Source of the DNA: Cuscuta epithymum
Lineage: Eukaryota > Streptophyta > Magnoliopsida > Solanales > Convolvulaceae
Assembly: GCA_945859915.1 (NCBI GenBank)
Contig: CAMAPF010000033.1
Span: 8,951,501-9,015,500, forward strand
Length of the DNA stretch: 64,000 nucleotides
Direction: 5' to 3'
Below, one piece after another: positions 10,851-21,855 of this stretch (position 1 is the first letter of the stretch; the number at the start of each line of letters is the position of its first letter). Below the pieces are notes generated by a model. The model was not told where the DNA came from and ran no database searches. It saw only the letters and a program-made list of their open reading frames with translations. Both the position numbers and the translations under genes were made by a program.

Positions 10851-11513
10851 ACTTTCCTTCCGAATTTGATGGTGCTTCCTTCATACAAGTTGTAGATAAT
10901 GAAGTTCTCTATCCACCACAACTTACAAAACTGGATTTGAATCATCCAATCAAACGATATAAATAAAATGGTGGAAGGTTGCATCCTGAAATCTCAACAA
11001 CGATTATCTGACTTCCTCGTCTGTTTTCACATTGCTCCTCTCGGATTCTCGCAATGGTGTTTTCATATTATTTATAGCCCTTTAAGTTAGACTGCATATG
11101 AAACTTGAATCATGCATGTACATTGGACGTTTCTACAAAAAGATATTCTTGAACGATTGACAGAACGTCATCCTGATCGCCATTTTCAAGCTCTATTCGT
11201 CTTCTTTTTATCTCGTACCCAATCTGGCCTAGTGCTCTTTTATCATCAAATATTCATCGTGAACCTTTCGGTGACCTCCAAAGTTCTCAAATCTCTCTCG
11301 AATTCATCTTGACTCGTCCTGATTGCTTCTCAAGCACTGGTGCCGGGCTCAAATTCCCTGATTTTGATTCCAACAAAACAAAATTCGAACCAACGCCCGA
11401 TAAAATATGACTTGAGCTAAAATTGAGATATATAACGCCTTAAAACTAGGAAAACCATCAAAAGTCAATCCCAACACGCATTAAATGCATGTTGCAATAT
11501 GAACTTATCAACA

Positions 11514-12225
11514 TCTATCACCGAAAAGGTATTGAGCAACTATCAGCTTCGGGGGATAGATACTCTTTTATGTGGAGAGGAAATTACTCAAGAGCGCCCG
11601 ACATTGGAATTTGTAGAGAAAGATATTCAGGATGAGTTTGTAGAAATAACACCCGTTGATGAGGGAAATTAAATATTGCAATAGAAGAGATAGAAGGTGC
11701 TGTGGAGATTAGTCCTCTTGAGGTTATCATACCATCTCAACGTGTTGCACCTTTAAGTGAAATCGGGCTCGAGTCCTCTCAACTTGATGGATCAGAAGGT
11801 GAAATTGATGACACTCCAACATGTTGTTTACTCACTGATCTGGAGCTATTAGACCACCTTCTTGAGCCAAAAATTATGTTTATGAGTTTTAAGGTATTTT
11901 CTAGGAGTGCCCCCACATTAAAGAAAAACTGGCTCAACGGTAGTTTTTTTGGTTCAGGTTCGTAATCTTTTTGCATGGAATTAGCAAAGCTGGTTGAGAA
12001 TCATTTTCTTGGATCCGACGAACCATGAAGGGTAGATATTTTGATTGGGTTATCATCGATTGGAGTAGGAGGGCTTTTACTACTTTCTTCCCTTATTAGC
12101 GTTTATTTTCTTTTTTGCCTGCTTCTTTTCACTAGATTTTTGTTCTCTAATTTTCTTCCTTCTTTGTTGTTTGTACTCGTTATAATATTTTTAAATACTC
12201 GGTTGGTCAATAAACAAAAATAGTG
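11514..12225 (+). pseudogene. Broken coding-like remnant, LINE-like 3' end
   Basis: Three overlapping frames separated by stops (best 11702-11965) read as one acidic protein if shifts are allowed. The following T-rich stretch ending in an AATAAAC-type signal resembles a LINE 3' untranslated region. There is no diagnostic motif; identity is uncertain. Confidence 0.3.
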
Positions 12226-12387
12226 TTAAAACTAAAAATCTAAAGTACTTTAGGCGTTTATGAGGATGAAAATATTAATCTAAGCTTCCATATTTGAAAT
12301 GATTAACATTATATTAACAAATAAGTTTATATGATAATTGAACACTATAATTCTTAGAATATTTAAATTATTTACTTGATCAATACT

Positions 12388-12734
12388 ATAATCCAACCTT
12401 TTAGCGGTCTTCTTTTAGTAGTCCTACCTTTTTGTTATTCATGAATAATCCAACCTTTGCACCTCATCTTCATTCATTGGTCCCCGACCGGTTGATGATC
12501 TGCTATTCCGAGTTATTTTCTTATCTCTCCAAACTATTATATCATAAATTCCACCTTTCACAAAGATAATATTTTGCAAAGATAAGAAAATAACTTGGAA
12601 TAACAGGTCATCAACCGGTCGGGGACCAGTAAATGAAGATGAGGTGCAAAGGTTGGATTATTCATGAATAACGAAAATGTGGGATTATTAAAAGAAAACC
12701 GCTAAAAGGTTGGATTATTAGTTTCCATTTTCCC
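12388..12734. mobile_element. Foldback MITE, long TIR, family shared with 31317-31661
   Basis: Arms of roughly 130 bp (TAATCCAACCTTTTAGCGG on the left, its reverse complement on the right) pair around a short AT-rich loop. The right end reads TTTCCATTTTCCC as in the complete copy at 31317-31661; the left 15 bp are missing. Long arms and the 9-bp flank of the sister copy suggest a Mutator-like MITE. Confidence 0.8.
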
Positions 12735-13279
12735 TACTATAATTTAACATTTGTGGAAGAAAAAACATATGATCATGGTACTTATATATTTTCTTATATA
12801 AAGTTTGGGGTACTTATATTATATAAACAAGTTTGAGATGCTTATCTCACACCTTCAAAAATTTGAAGTATTTAAATTATATTCCATTAAACTAACAAAG
12901 TTAATTAAATACTTTAAACTCAACATCCAAATATTCGAAAAGTAATTTTATAGAGGAATAAAAAATTTAACACAATCCAAAATTAGAAATACAAAGCTAA
13001 TGACAAAATTTTGTATAAACTGATTTACACAAATCTATTTTGGCAAAAGGGGTTGTCGGCGTGCACATTCCTGCCATAAATTCAAAAAAATCTTATGGCA
13101 TCATCCAAAATTGCAAAAAATCGGAAGTTTTTAAAGAGTGCAAAATTTGAATTGAAAATATGAAACGGGGGATTGAAAATCAACAAAAGGAGGAGCAAAA
13201 ATGTTATGTTACCAGAACCGAATCGAACCGGACCGGACCCGCCAGTTGCATACAAATCCGTAAATAAGGGAAAAACGGA
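12735..13279. other. AT-rich spacer, nothing recognised
   Basis: No reading frame, repeat or motif that I can support. Confidence 0.5.
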
Positions 13280-13855
13280 AAACCCTGTTGGACCATTTGG
13301 ACCCGGGATGGTCCAAACCCGGGAAAACCAGTAACTAACTGTAAATGAGGGGGGGGGGGGGGGGGGAAACCTTAAAAATCATATAAAAAATGCGGCATAT
13401 GAGGGGGAAACCATTTATAAAAAACTCATGTATATGCCATGTAAATGAGGCCGAATTCAAACGCACCCGTTGAAACTCATGTTATTATAGTGCTTATTAA
13501 GTAAACGAAGTACTTGAAAACTTAGCATTTGCTAAACTGCTACAATTCATTCAAAAAAAAACTTATGCTAAAACAAATAAAGAATAACTACACGTAAGGA
13601 GTAGTTAGTTTCAACTGGTGCGTTTGGTGGAGTGGAAATTTGGTTGATCCTTGCTAAAGCAGACGCAGATTCTATTCCTTTGGCGGCTAAAATTTTGAAT
13701 TCAGCCTGGCTCTAGGCTAAATTACCGGTTTTCCCGCGTTTGGACCGGTCCAGGTCTGTCCCAGGTCCAAACGGTCCCACAGGTTTTTCCTTTTCCCCCT
13801 CATTTACAGTTAGTTTCAACGGGTGCGTTTGAATTCGGCCTCATTTACCTCGCAT
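13280..13855. mobile_element. Inverted-repeat element with GC-rich arms
   Basis: Three left-arm blocks recur inverted on the right: GGTTTTCCCG/GTTTGGACC types (about 13285-13335 against 13722-13786), CTGTAAATGAGGGG (13338 against 13795-13812) and GGCCGAATTCAAACGCACCC (13448 against 13812-13840). An 18-G run at 13349-13366 lies in the left arm. Class uncertain; a foldback or MITE-like element is the best reading. Confidence 0.55.
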
Positions 13856-13939
13856 ATATATGAGTTTTTTTATATGCTTTTTCCGCCGGTTAGTTTTTTA
13901 CATATGAAAACATTTACCTCGTTTGAATGCGTCCAGGAG

Positions 13940-14810
13940 CAAAATAATGTAACTCGCGTATAAAAAATGTAACACACGCAGATAAAAAATGTAACTGCAG
14001 GCATGTCGAAATGTAACTTGTCTAATACGGATAATAAGAAATAAAATATTGATTTCAATGAAAATAATGAGTGTAATTGCTCAATTACTTTTTTTTTTTG
14101 TTTTAATTTGTTTTTTTTTATTTGTGCAGAAGCAGTGCAGAAAATCCGTTAAGTAGTGAATATGTTTTGTTTTCAATATTAAGACCATAAAAATGTTGTT
14201 TATTATTATTTTTTTTTGCTAAAATTCATTTCTTACAAAAAAATGATTGTTTTACTAAAAATATCTTCTTCTTTTTTTTTTGCAAAAAAAAGAAATTTTC
14301 TTTGCAGGGGTTTATTTTGTGATGTAACACATGTTATGAAAAATGTAAATTGCGTTGATGAAAATTTTAAGGTATATGTATGCAAAATGTAATTTGTTAA
14401 GACAATCCAAATATAACTCACGTATAGGAAGATGTAATTCACGCGTAAAAAAGATGTAACTCACTCATAAGAAGATGTAACTTCATATATTATCACATGT
14501 AAACAATGAAAATAAGGAGTCTAATTGCTCAATTAATTAAAGTAAACAACTTATATGTTTTGTTTTTAGTATAAAGGCCATAAAAACTGTGTTAAATGAA
14601 AATAATTTTTTTTGTCAAAAAATCATTTTTTTGTTAACAAAATCTTTTTTGTTTGCAAAAAATTGATTTTTTGTTTCAATAACAAGAGTTTATTTTGTGA
14701 TGTAACTCGTGTTATGGAAAATGTAACTCGCATATAGAAATATGTAATGCACACATAAAAAAGGTGTAATCCGTGCATGTGAAGATGTAATTCCATATAT
14801 GATCACATTA
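13940..14810. repeat. Degenerate array of ATGTAAC-containing units
   Basis: About a dozen units of the form ATGTAACTCnCGTATAnAAA separated by AT-rich DNA. The same unit forms the core of the foldback element at 33395-34370, so this is probably a decayed relative. Confidence 0.6.
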
Positions 14811-15414
14811 TTCAAATATAAATAATGAAATAAGGAGTATAATTGCTCAATTAATTATAATTGCCAAAAGATATTTTATGAACATATAAACCACACATAT
14901 GAAAAGCTAATTTCATATTTTATCAAATTTAAATCAAAATAAACAAATTTAATGTTTTAAAAAACTAACAACATATAAAAGAGATAAGAAATATATTATA
15001 GAAAAAAGTGTATGAATATGAAAAATATATTATGAAAGAATGTATGAATACAAAAAAACATCACATAAAAAATAAATTTTATTGTAATTTCATTTGAAGA
15101 AAGAAAATAGAAAGAATTGTATGACTAATGACTAAGATAGAAAAAAGTAATTAATTTATTTTGAAATGATAAAAATTGGATCAGAAAATTATAATACTCT
15201 TAATACGTTCCACTGGTCATGAATTAGAAAAAAAACTATTTGAAAATAGTGGACTCAATGATTGTTAGCTTTTGATGAAGAGTAAAAAACAAAAAGAACG
15301 AAAGAAAGCTGGTGGGTTGGGGGAGTAAGAGACCGTGAGACTGTGGTGATCAAAGGAAAACGTCACCGTATTGGGATCGGTGTACCATGAGCATGGTATG
15401 CCGATCCTACAGTA
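14811..15414. other. AT-rich spacer
   Basis: Very AT-rich, no reading frame above noise and no motif seen. Confidence 0.5.
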
Positions 15415-15423
15415 TAATTTAAA

Positions 15424-15644
15424 GGGAAAGTTCCCGAAATAGGACTAAAAAAGTTTGAAAATTCCAAAATAGGACTGTCATGTTTTTATTCTCAAAATAG
15501 GATTAATTACTGCCAAACTTGGAAAATACTGCCATGTTTAAAATCTGGTACTGCCAAAACATGACAGTAATTAGTCCTATTTCGGGAATAAAAACATGGA
15601 AGTCCTATTTTGGAATTTTCAAACTGTTTTAGTCCTATTTTGGG
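15424..15644. mobile_element. Mutator-like MITE, 221 bp, perfect 9-bp TSD
   Basis: Flanked by TAATTTAAA at 15415-15423 and 15645-15653. Arms of about 90 bp (starting GGGAAAGTTCCCGAAATAGG) are inverted around a short loop. 9-bp duplications are typical of Mutator-like elements. Confidence 0.9.
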
Positions 15645-15740
15645 TAATTTAAATGGATGTTGATTTGCCTATGGTTCATACTCCGTACTAAAAGAAAGTG
15701 GGTCCTATTTGAGAAAAAATACATATACGAGATTTTCATC

Positions 15741-16741
15741 AGTTGAATCTCTGTTTGCTCCAGATTGGATTTCAATGGAAGGTCTCCCTATCCATTACTA
15801 GGATAACCGAGCTCTCTATGCAATTGCAGGTTTAATTGGCAAATCACAGCAACTCTGGTCAGACCTTATAATGTGGCTCAATTTGTGTTGAACTTGATCT
15901 GTCCAAAGAAATGCCACCTAAAATCTGGATTCAGGGAGGAAATGGCGGTTTTATGCAATAATGCAATGTCAAATATGAGGATAAACCGTATTACTTCCAT
16001 GTTTGCTATGGACTAGGGCATGGTGACCATAACTTCCCCAAGTGCCATCCTAATGAAGCTGGAAAAATCCCACCTAAAACTCAAACTGGTGCAAGCACCA
16101 AAAACCTTCCTCAACAAATTTAAGTGAAGGCTCCCATAGCCAAAGACAAATGCCAAACAATTATTGACAATAATCTCATTAAACTGAATGAAGAAGGGGG
16201 CACATCTAGTGGACTACACTCTAAGACCCTTCAAATATCATATGTGGAATCAACTCTTGAAAAAGTTATCCCTACAACATTCATATTGAACCTGCAATTA
16301 TTCCACCCTGAATGCTGACACAAATATTCCAATAACAACTTTACTCAGCATATATATACCGGGGCTTGTTTCTTTTCACAGAATCAGGATTTCTGAGCCA
16401 ATTGATGATTCAGCTTTACATGAAATCGAAGCTGGTATTGATCATGATCCAGTTATTCTTGCTAAGGGATACGCCGCCACTTGAAAAGATTCTCCCCAAA
16501 TGGTATCAAATACTGATCAATGGAAGGAGAAGCAAAGACCCTGCACAAAAAAGTCCCAATCACTGTAAAACAAAAGGAACTTCAAGAGGCTAAAGCAATA
16601 CAAAATGGAATCAACAGGATCAATTCAATTTCTTCAAATAATGATGGTTTAATTCAGGTGGTTCGCAAGAAAAACAACAGAGGATCCATCCAGAAGCATC
16701 ATCCATTACCACTCGTCAAAGTAGCAGAAAACTTACTCTAG
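15741..16741 (+). pseudogene. LINE ORF1 remnant (DUF4283 / zinc-knuckle type)
   Basis: Broken frames spell a DUF4283-like gag domain (near WISMEGLPIHY) and a degenerate zinc knuckle region (VCYGLGHGDHN...C) around 15985-16050. Several stops and shifts. It precedes the endonuclease start of ORF2 in the order expected for plant L1-like LINEs. Confidence 0.7.
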
Positions 16742-16765
16742 CACCCCTTACAAATTCTCAATGAA

Positions 16766-18750
16766 TTACCTATATTGGATAATTGGAATGTAAGAGGCCT
16801 TGTTTCCTCCTGCCCAAGGCTCTCGAGTATTATTATTTATTAGGCAGATGGATTCTCATCTTGTTATTGTAATTGAGCATTGTGTTGATTCTAAAAAGGG
16901 ATAGCTCTTCAAGATTGATTTGGGCTTTTCTAATATTTTCATGCACACTAATAATAAGATCTGGCTACTCTGGAATAACACACAAATCCTCATTGATAAT
17001 CTCACCTGGGATGATCAATACATACATTGTAGAGTATCTACTAAAGGTTTTCAGTTTTGGCAAGCTTCTATCTATGGCAAATGTACTCAAGCTGACAGAA
17101 AGAAACTTTGGGAGTTTTTGGTTAATTGGCATCACTCATAATGATCCTTGATCATAGAAGGGGACTTTAATGCCATTACTTCTATTGGTGAACATAAAGG
17201 AAAGAAAATCCCTGACATTAATAGCATTGAGAATTTTCAGCAATGCCTTGCTCAATGCGATTTTCTAGATCTGCCTTTTTGAGGCAATCAATATATTTGG
17301 TCTGGAGTTAGTAGCAATGGTAGAGTTTGGAGACGGCTAGACAGTCTTAGTTAATCCTCTTTTCAAGGACTATTTCAACAGAATTATTATCAAGCATCAC
17401 AATAGAACCACTATTTCCATTCAGTGTGTGAATCGTATTGTGAATAGTCCTAGGTTTTTTAAATTTCAGAATATGTGGACTACTCACTCAGGGTTTCAAG
17501 ACTTTGTCAGAAATTGCGGGAACTCTAAATCTTTTGGAGGAGGTATGAGGGGACTATTTCTAAAATTACAAAGCCTCAAAAAGGAACTGAAACACTCGAA
17601 CTATTCTACTTTTGGAAAGATCTTTGAAGCTGTAAAAGAATATGAAGATAAAGCAACTAGAGGTAAATTAATCTTCCAAAATGATCCTTCTGAAGTTAAC
17701 AAAAGCAACTAGAATCTGAAACTCAATTAAATCTCAAACACAAACAGGAAAGATCATTTTGGAAACGAAGAGTTAAAATCAGATAGATTAAAGATGGCCA
17801 AGCTAATACTAGTTTTTCACATTTATGTTCAAAGCCACAGAAGAAGACAACGAATCAGTAATATTAAATCAGAGGGGGGCATCTGGTGTACTGAGACAAA
17901 AGATATAGGTAATGCTGTTGTAGAATATTACCTAAAACTCTTCTCTTAAGAAACTGTTTCTTCTGATTTTGAGGACATCCTTGAATGCATTCCTTGTATC
18001 CTGCAAGATGAGAATAATCTCAATATCATCACCGAACTGCCATCTAATATATATAGAAGTCGAAAATGCAGTTTGAGCCTTCTGACAAAAATAGTGCAGC
18101 TGGTCCAGATGGGTTTAATGACCAATTTTTTAGAAGTTGCTGGGAGGTGGTTGGTCAGGATGTAGTTCTTGCAGTACAGGAATTCTTTTTGGGCAATAAA
18201 ATTCCCCAAGCAATGTCTAGGTTTTTAATTTTGCTTATTCCTAAATCTGATAGGCTTCAGAACTTTTTTGATTTCATAGCAACCTCTCCATTATTATCAA
18301 TGGCCAGCCTTTTGACTTTTTTCAGAATCAGAGAGGGGTAAAACAAGGAGACCCCTTATCTCCCTACTTACTCATTTTTGGCCTTTGAGGCATTTTATAA
18401 TGCTGGCCAAGGAGCTCCTATCATTACTCGTCTTGATTTTGCTGATGATTTGTTTCTTTTTGTCAATGGAAGCGCCAGATCCCTCATAAGACTCAAACCC
18501 TTCATCTCTCTTTACGAAAGAGCTTCAGGGCAGCTTGTCAACTACAACAAAAGCCAAATTATTATTGGTAGAAAGCTGCCACTTGATAGAATCAAGAACA
18601 TGGAGAACACTCTTAAAATGAAATGCTCCAATTTACCTATCAAATACCTAGGGATGAACCTGCATAAGGTATTAATAGAATTAAATATAATATTGTAAAG
18701 ATCTTATCAAAATCTTTGATAAAAAAAACTCATCAGCTGGATGCAAAGGA
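16766..18750 (+). pseudogene. LINE ORF2 remnant: endonuclease and reverse transcriptase
   Basis: The endonuclease starts near 16780 with WNVRGL and has a GDFNAI-type motif near 17165. Reverse transcriptase blocks follow: SAAGPDGFNDQFF (about 18095), RGVKQGDPLSPYLL (about 18335), FADDLFLF (about 18440) and LPIKYLGM (about 18640). Many stops and frameshifts show an old, dead copy. The frame stops at 18755 where a Gypsy element has inserted and resumes at 21856. Confidence 0.85.
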
Positions 18751-18755
18751 CTTTT

Positions 18756-19096
18756 TGATAGGAATAAGTAATGATTGGGCCTATTCATTAAATAATTAGT
18801 GGGCCTATTCAATAAAGAGTATAATAGAAAGGATAAAAAGTCTATTATTAGTTAATAGTTCCTTTTATCCCTGCGTGGATAAGGACTATAAATAGAAGGG
18901 GAGTCAGCTAAAATAGGCAGGCTGTTATTTGGTTTGGACTTGGACTTTGGAGACTGGGCATCTCGAATCGTCCATCACTGTATACCTATTTCGGTTCTTC
19001 GCTATTCAATAAACACGTACACGCTTCTACTTCTTTTCTGCTTCATTTCTCTGGATCTGTTATTGTTCTTGCTTGATTACTACCAGTGCCTTATCA
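18756..19096 (+). repeat. 5' LTR of Gag-only Gypsy element
   Basis: 341 bp; TATA-like ACTATAAATAG near 18889. Pairs with 21510-21850. Confidence 0.93.
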
Positions 19097-19097
19097 T

Positions 19098-19109
19098 TGG
19101 TATCAGAGC
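19098..19109 (+). other. Primer binding site (initiator Met tRNA)
   Basis: TGGTATCAGAGC, two bases after the LTR. Confidence 0.9.
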
Positions 19110-19169
19110 CGTCTGATCCTGGAGATCGGATCTGTGATACGAAGGTAACAAAGTCTGTAGCAGTGGTGA

Positions 19170-21479
19170 ATGGTACGAACCAGAGCGAAGATGGATATAC
19201 GCGTGGATAACTTGGAGCGGAATCTGGCTGAGATGCGAGAGGAACAGGATCGGAAATTATTGGAGGTGCAGCAGGAACTCCGATCAGCGATGAATGATCA
19301 GCGGCTGGCGATGGAAAATCTGGCGGCATCCATGGCCGCGATGAATGAGCAGCTGCGGACCAGAGAGAGATCACGATCTCAACCTCGACATCATCTGCGA
19401 TCTTCTCGCAGCCCAACTACTTCTGGAGGTAATCCGAACTTGTCGCATATCCAAAATCCCCCTGTTGGTAATCATGTGTTGTCGCCTATACCAAATCACA
19501 GAAGGCCAGATGATATGTATCGATTTCCAGTATATACGGGTAGAAAAATTGATTTGCCTGTGTTTGATGGAGAAGGTGCTTACAGTTGGATTGTAAGGAT
19601 GGAAAGGTATTTTCGTCTGAACAATATTAATGAAGAAGAACAGGTGGAAGCTGCTGTAGTGGCCATGGAAGGCAGAGCTATCAACTGGTTTATATGGTGG
19701 GAACACCAGAATGAAAGGAGGACGTGGGAGAATCTGAAGACTTCTATCGTTCGCAGGTTTCAGCCAGACTTAATTCAGAATCCATATGGGCCGATGCTTA
19801 GCCTGAAACAGACTGGCACTGTAAGGGATTACAGGGATGAGTTCGAACTGGTGATAGCTCCCCAAATCAATGTTGACATGGAGATATTGAAGGGAATTTT
19901 CCTTAACGGCCTTAAGAATGAGATCAAAGCTGAACTCAAACTGCATAATTCCACTGCTTTGAATGACATCATGGATATGGCCCTTCTGGTTGAAACTAGA
20001 AACGAAGCTATCTATCTGAAGACTAATGGTGAAGATAAAGTAACTTGGAAGGAAAAGGGACCTAGTGCTACCAAACATCAGACTTGGGTGGATGGATTTA
20101 AAGCAAAAATAGGGAACTCGGGGTCCAACAATAATGGCAAAGGTGCAGCTGAAAGCATGGATTTCAATTCTTGGTTTGAGAAGATGGGAAAGAAGGTGAC
20201 TGAAATAAACAATTCAGAAATCAGAAAGGTAGGTCCTCAGTTATCCCAGGAAGAGTTTCAGGAAAGGAGTAGGAAGGGACTGTGCTTTAAATGTGGGGAG
20301 AAGTGGAGCAAAGAGCACAATTGCAAACTGAAAAATTATAAGCTAATGATGGTTGAAGATTCAGATGGAGAGAAGGAGCATGATAAGGATTCTGAAAGTT
20401 CTGAGGAGGAAGAAGTTACTATGGAGTCCAAATCAATGCAATTATCCTTCATGAACCAAGAAGGAACACCTTCTATGAGGGCTTTTAAGGTACAAGGGAT
20501 TCTGAAATGGGTTAAGGGAGAGAAGATAGTAGATGTTCTGATTGACAGTGGAGCTTCACACAATTTCATATCTCAGAAATTGGTTGGGCAGATAAGTTTA
20601 CCTTATCATACCACTTCTGGCTACAAAGTGCAGACTGGCAATGGAGATGTGGTATTCAATAATGGCAAATGTGAAAAATTAATTTTAAATATGCAAGGCA
20701 CTGTTATTCAGCAAAAATTTTATATAATGGAGTTGGGAGGAGCTGACTTAGTTCTTGGCATGGAATGGCTAACCAGCTTGGGGGATGTGGAAGTTAACTT
20801 TCAGAAACAAAGTATAAAGTGGCAGCAATTTGGAACAAATCAGGTCATTCAAGAAGATCCACAGTTTAACTCGACTGAAGAATCACTGCAAACCATGGTA
20901 CAGATCATACAGGATACTGGGGATGGATACCCTGTGTCCTGTGAAGGCAGAATTGAGGAAAGGAAGGAAGGACAACAGAAGGATCATATCAGGAAAGATA
21001 TTTTGGCAGAATTTCCTTATGCCAGTTTTTTTTTCAGACCCCAAATAGCAGCAGGTTCTGCACCATTCATATCCTTGTGTGCACCTATCATTTGTGGGTT
21101 ACAAGGTTCTTATTGGAAAGTCTTCTTAAAGAATTCTGAAATGGAATCTGCCATTAGCATTGATCAGTTCTTGGATATTCATGTTGATCGTATCAGTACC
21201 AGGGAGACTAGATTTTCAAGGAGTGTAGCAGCTGAAATCAAAGAGCTAGGGTCATATCTTGAAGGACTACACAAGACTGCTAAATTCCAGATTCAGGACA
21301 ACAAGGAGCTCTATGAAAACGCTGGGAATGCCTTAGAGAAATACTGGTCTGAGGAAGTGAGGATTAAAGGTCCAATGCTGCTGATAGGGATACAAAAATC
21401 CACACTGTATTGGGAAGGGAGAAGTGCAAGAAAGAAGTACAAGTGGGAGATCATGGCTGACTCCTATCACCCACCTTGA
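19170..21479 (+). CDS. Gag-protease polyprotein (769 aa) of non-autonomous Gypsy element
   Basis: Uninterrupted frame beginning 60 bp after the primer site. Residues 10-70 form a charged coiled-coil-like helix (NLERNLAEMREEQD); about 100-300 is the retrotransposon gag domain (FPVYTGRKIDLPVFDGEG onward). A zinc knuckle of the CX2C...HNC type lies near 371 (CFKCGEKWSKEHNC), an acidic linker near 400-425, and an aspartic protease near 458 (DSGASHNF, then GMEWL). Beyond about residue 600 the protein should enter reverse transcriptase; instead there are about 160 residues I do not recognise (FLDIHVDRISTRETRF and following). The DNA past the stop spells LEDKVVV, like the usual end of such polyproteins, so an internal replacement is likely. 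Gag could still form particles and package the RNA. Confidence 0.9.
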   Translation: MVRTRAKMDIRVDNLERNLAEMREEQDRKLLEVQQELRSAMNDQRLAMENLAASMAAMNEQLRTRERSRSQPRHHLRSSRSPTTSGGNPNLSHIQNPPVGNHVLSPIPNHRRPDDMYRFPVYTGRKIDLPVFDGEGAYSWIVRMERYFRLNNINEEEQVEAAVVAMEGRAINWFIWWEHQNERRTWENLKTSIVRRFQPDLIQNPYGPMLSLKQTGTVRDYRDEFELVIAPQINVDMEILKGIFLNGLKNEIKAELKLHNSTALNDIMDMALLVETRNEAIYLKTNGEDKVTWKEKGPSATKHQTWVDGFKAKIGNSGSNNNGKGAAESMDFNSWFEKMGKKVTEINNSEIRKVGPQLSQEEFQERSRKGLCFKCGEKWSKEHNCKLKNYKLMMVEDSDGEKEHDKDSESSEEEEVTMESKSMQLSFMNQEGTPSMRAFKVQGILKWVKGEKIVDVLIDSGASHNFISQKLVGQISLPYHTTSGYKVQTGNGDVVFNNGKCEKLILNMQGTVIQQKFYIMELGGADLVLGMEWLTSLGDVEVNFQKQSIKWQQFGTNQVIQEDPQFNSTEESLQTMVQIIQDTGDGYPVSCEGRIEERKEGQQKDHIRKDILAEFPYASFFFRPQIAAGSAPFISLCAPIICGLQGSYWKVFLKNSEMESAISIDQFLDIHVDRISTRETRFSRSVAAEIKELGSYLEGLHKTAKFQIQDNKELYENAGNALEKYWSEEVRIKGPMLLIGIQKSTLYWEGRSARKKYKWEIMADSYHPP

Positions 21480-21509
21480 GGACAAGGTGGTTGTTTAGGG
21501 GGGGAGTAT

Positions 21510-21850
21510 TGATAGGAATAAGTAATGATTGGGCCTATTCATTAAATAATTAGTGGGCCTATTCAATAAAGAGTATAATAGAAAGGATAAAAAGTCTATT
21601 ATTAGTTAATAGTTCCTTTTATCCCTGCGTGGATAAGGACTATAAATAGAAGGGGAGTCAGCTAAAATAGGCAGGCTGTTATTTGGTTTGGACTTGGACT
21701 TTGGAGACTGGGCATCTCGAATCGTCCATCACTGTATACCTATTTCGGTTCTTCGCTATTCAATAAACACGTACACGCTTCTACTTCTTTTCTGCTTCAT
21801 TTCTCTGGATCTGTTATTGTTCTTGCTTGATTACTACCAGTGCCTTATCA
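21510..21850 (+). repeat. 3' LTR of Gag-only Gypsy element
   Basis: 341 bp, preceded by the polypurine tract TTTAGGGGGGGAGTAT; identical to the 5' LTR by eye. Confidence 0.93.
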
Positions 21851-21855
21851 CTTTT

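Larger units (their letters stand above)
9809..11510 (-). mobile_element. Solo LTR, family B (Gypsy type), minus orientation
   Basis: On the minus strand it begins TGATAAGTTC, like the other two Gypsy LTRs here (TGATAATAC, TGATAAGCAC), and its end contains TCCCTGTGGAGACGATAC, the U5-end type seen in Athila/Tat LTRs. A TATA box and a palindromic array lie in the expected order. No internal domain follows on either side, so this is a solo LTR. I could not find a matching 5-bp target duplication, so the ends may be off by some bases or altered. Confidence 0.7.
18756..21850 (+). mobile_element. Non-autonomous Gypsy-type LTR element, Gag-protease only, 3095 bp
   Basis: Two 341-bp LTRs (TGATAGGAAT...CCTTATCA) that I read as identical, with the 5-bp target duplication CTTTT at 18751-18755 and 21851-21855. 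The primer site is TGGTATCAGAGC. One intact 769-codon frame encodes Gag and protease; reverse transcriptase, RNase H and integrase are absent. Identical LTRs plus an intact frame indicate a very recent insertion that used enzymes from another element. Confidence 0.93.

Noticed and set aside
9804..11515. Target duplication for solo LTR B
   Set aside because: ACGTA on the left and ACATC on the right do not match; no shift of one or two bases gives a convincing pair.
13349..13366. 18-G run as a quadruplex regulatory element
   Set aside because: A plain homopolymer inside an inverted-repeat element, with a similar 14-G run in LTR A; more likely slippage or sequencing noise.
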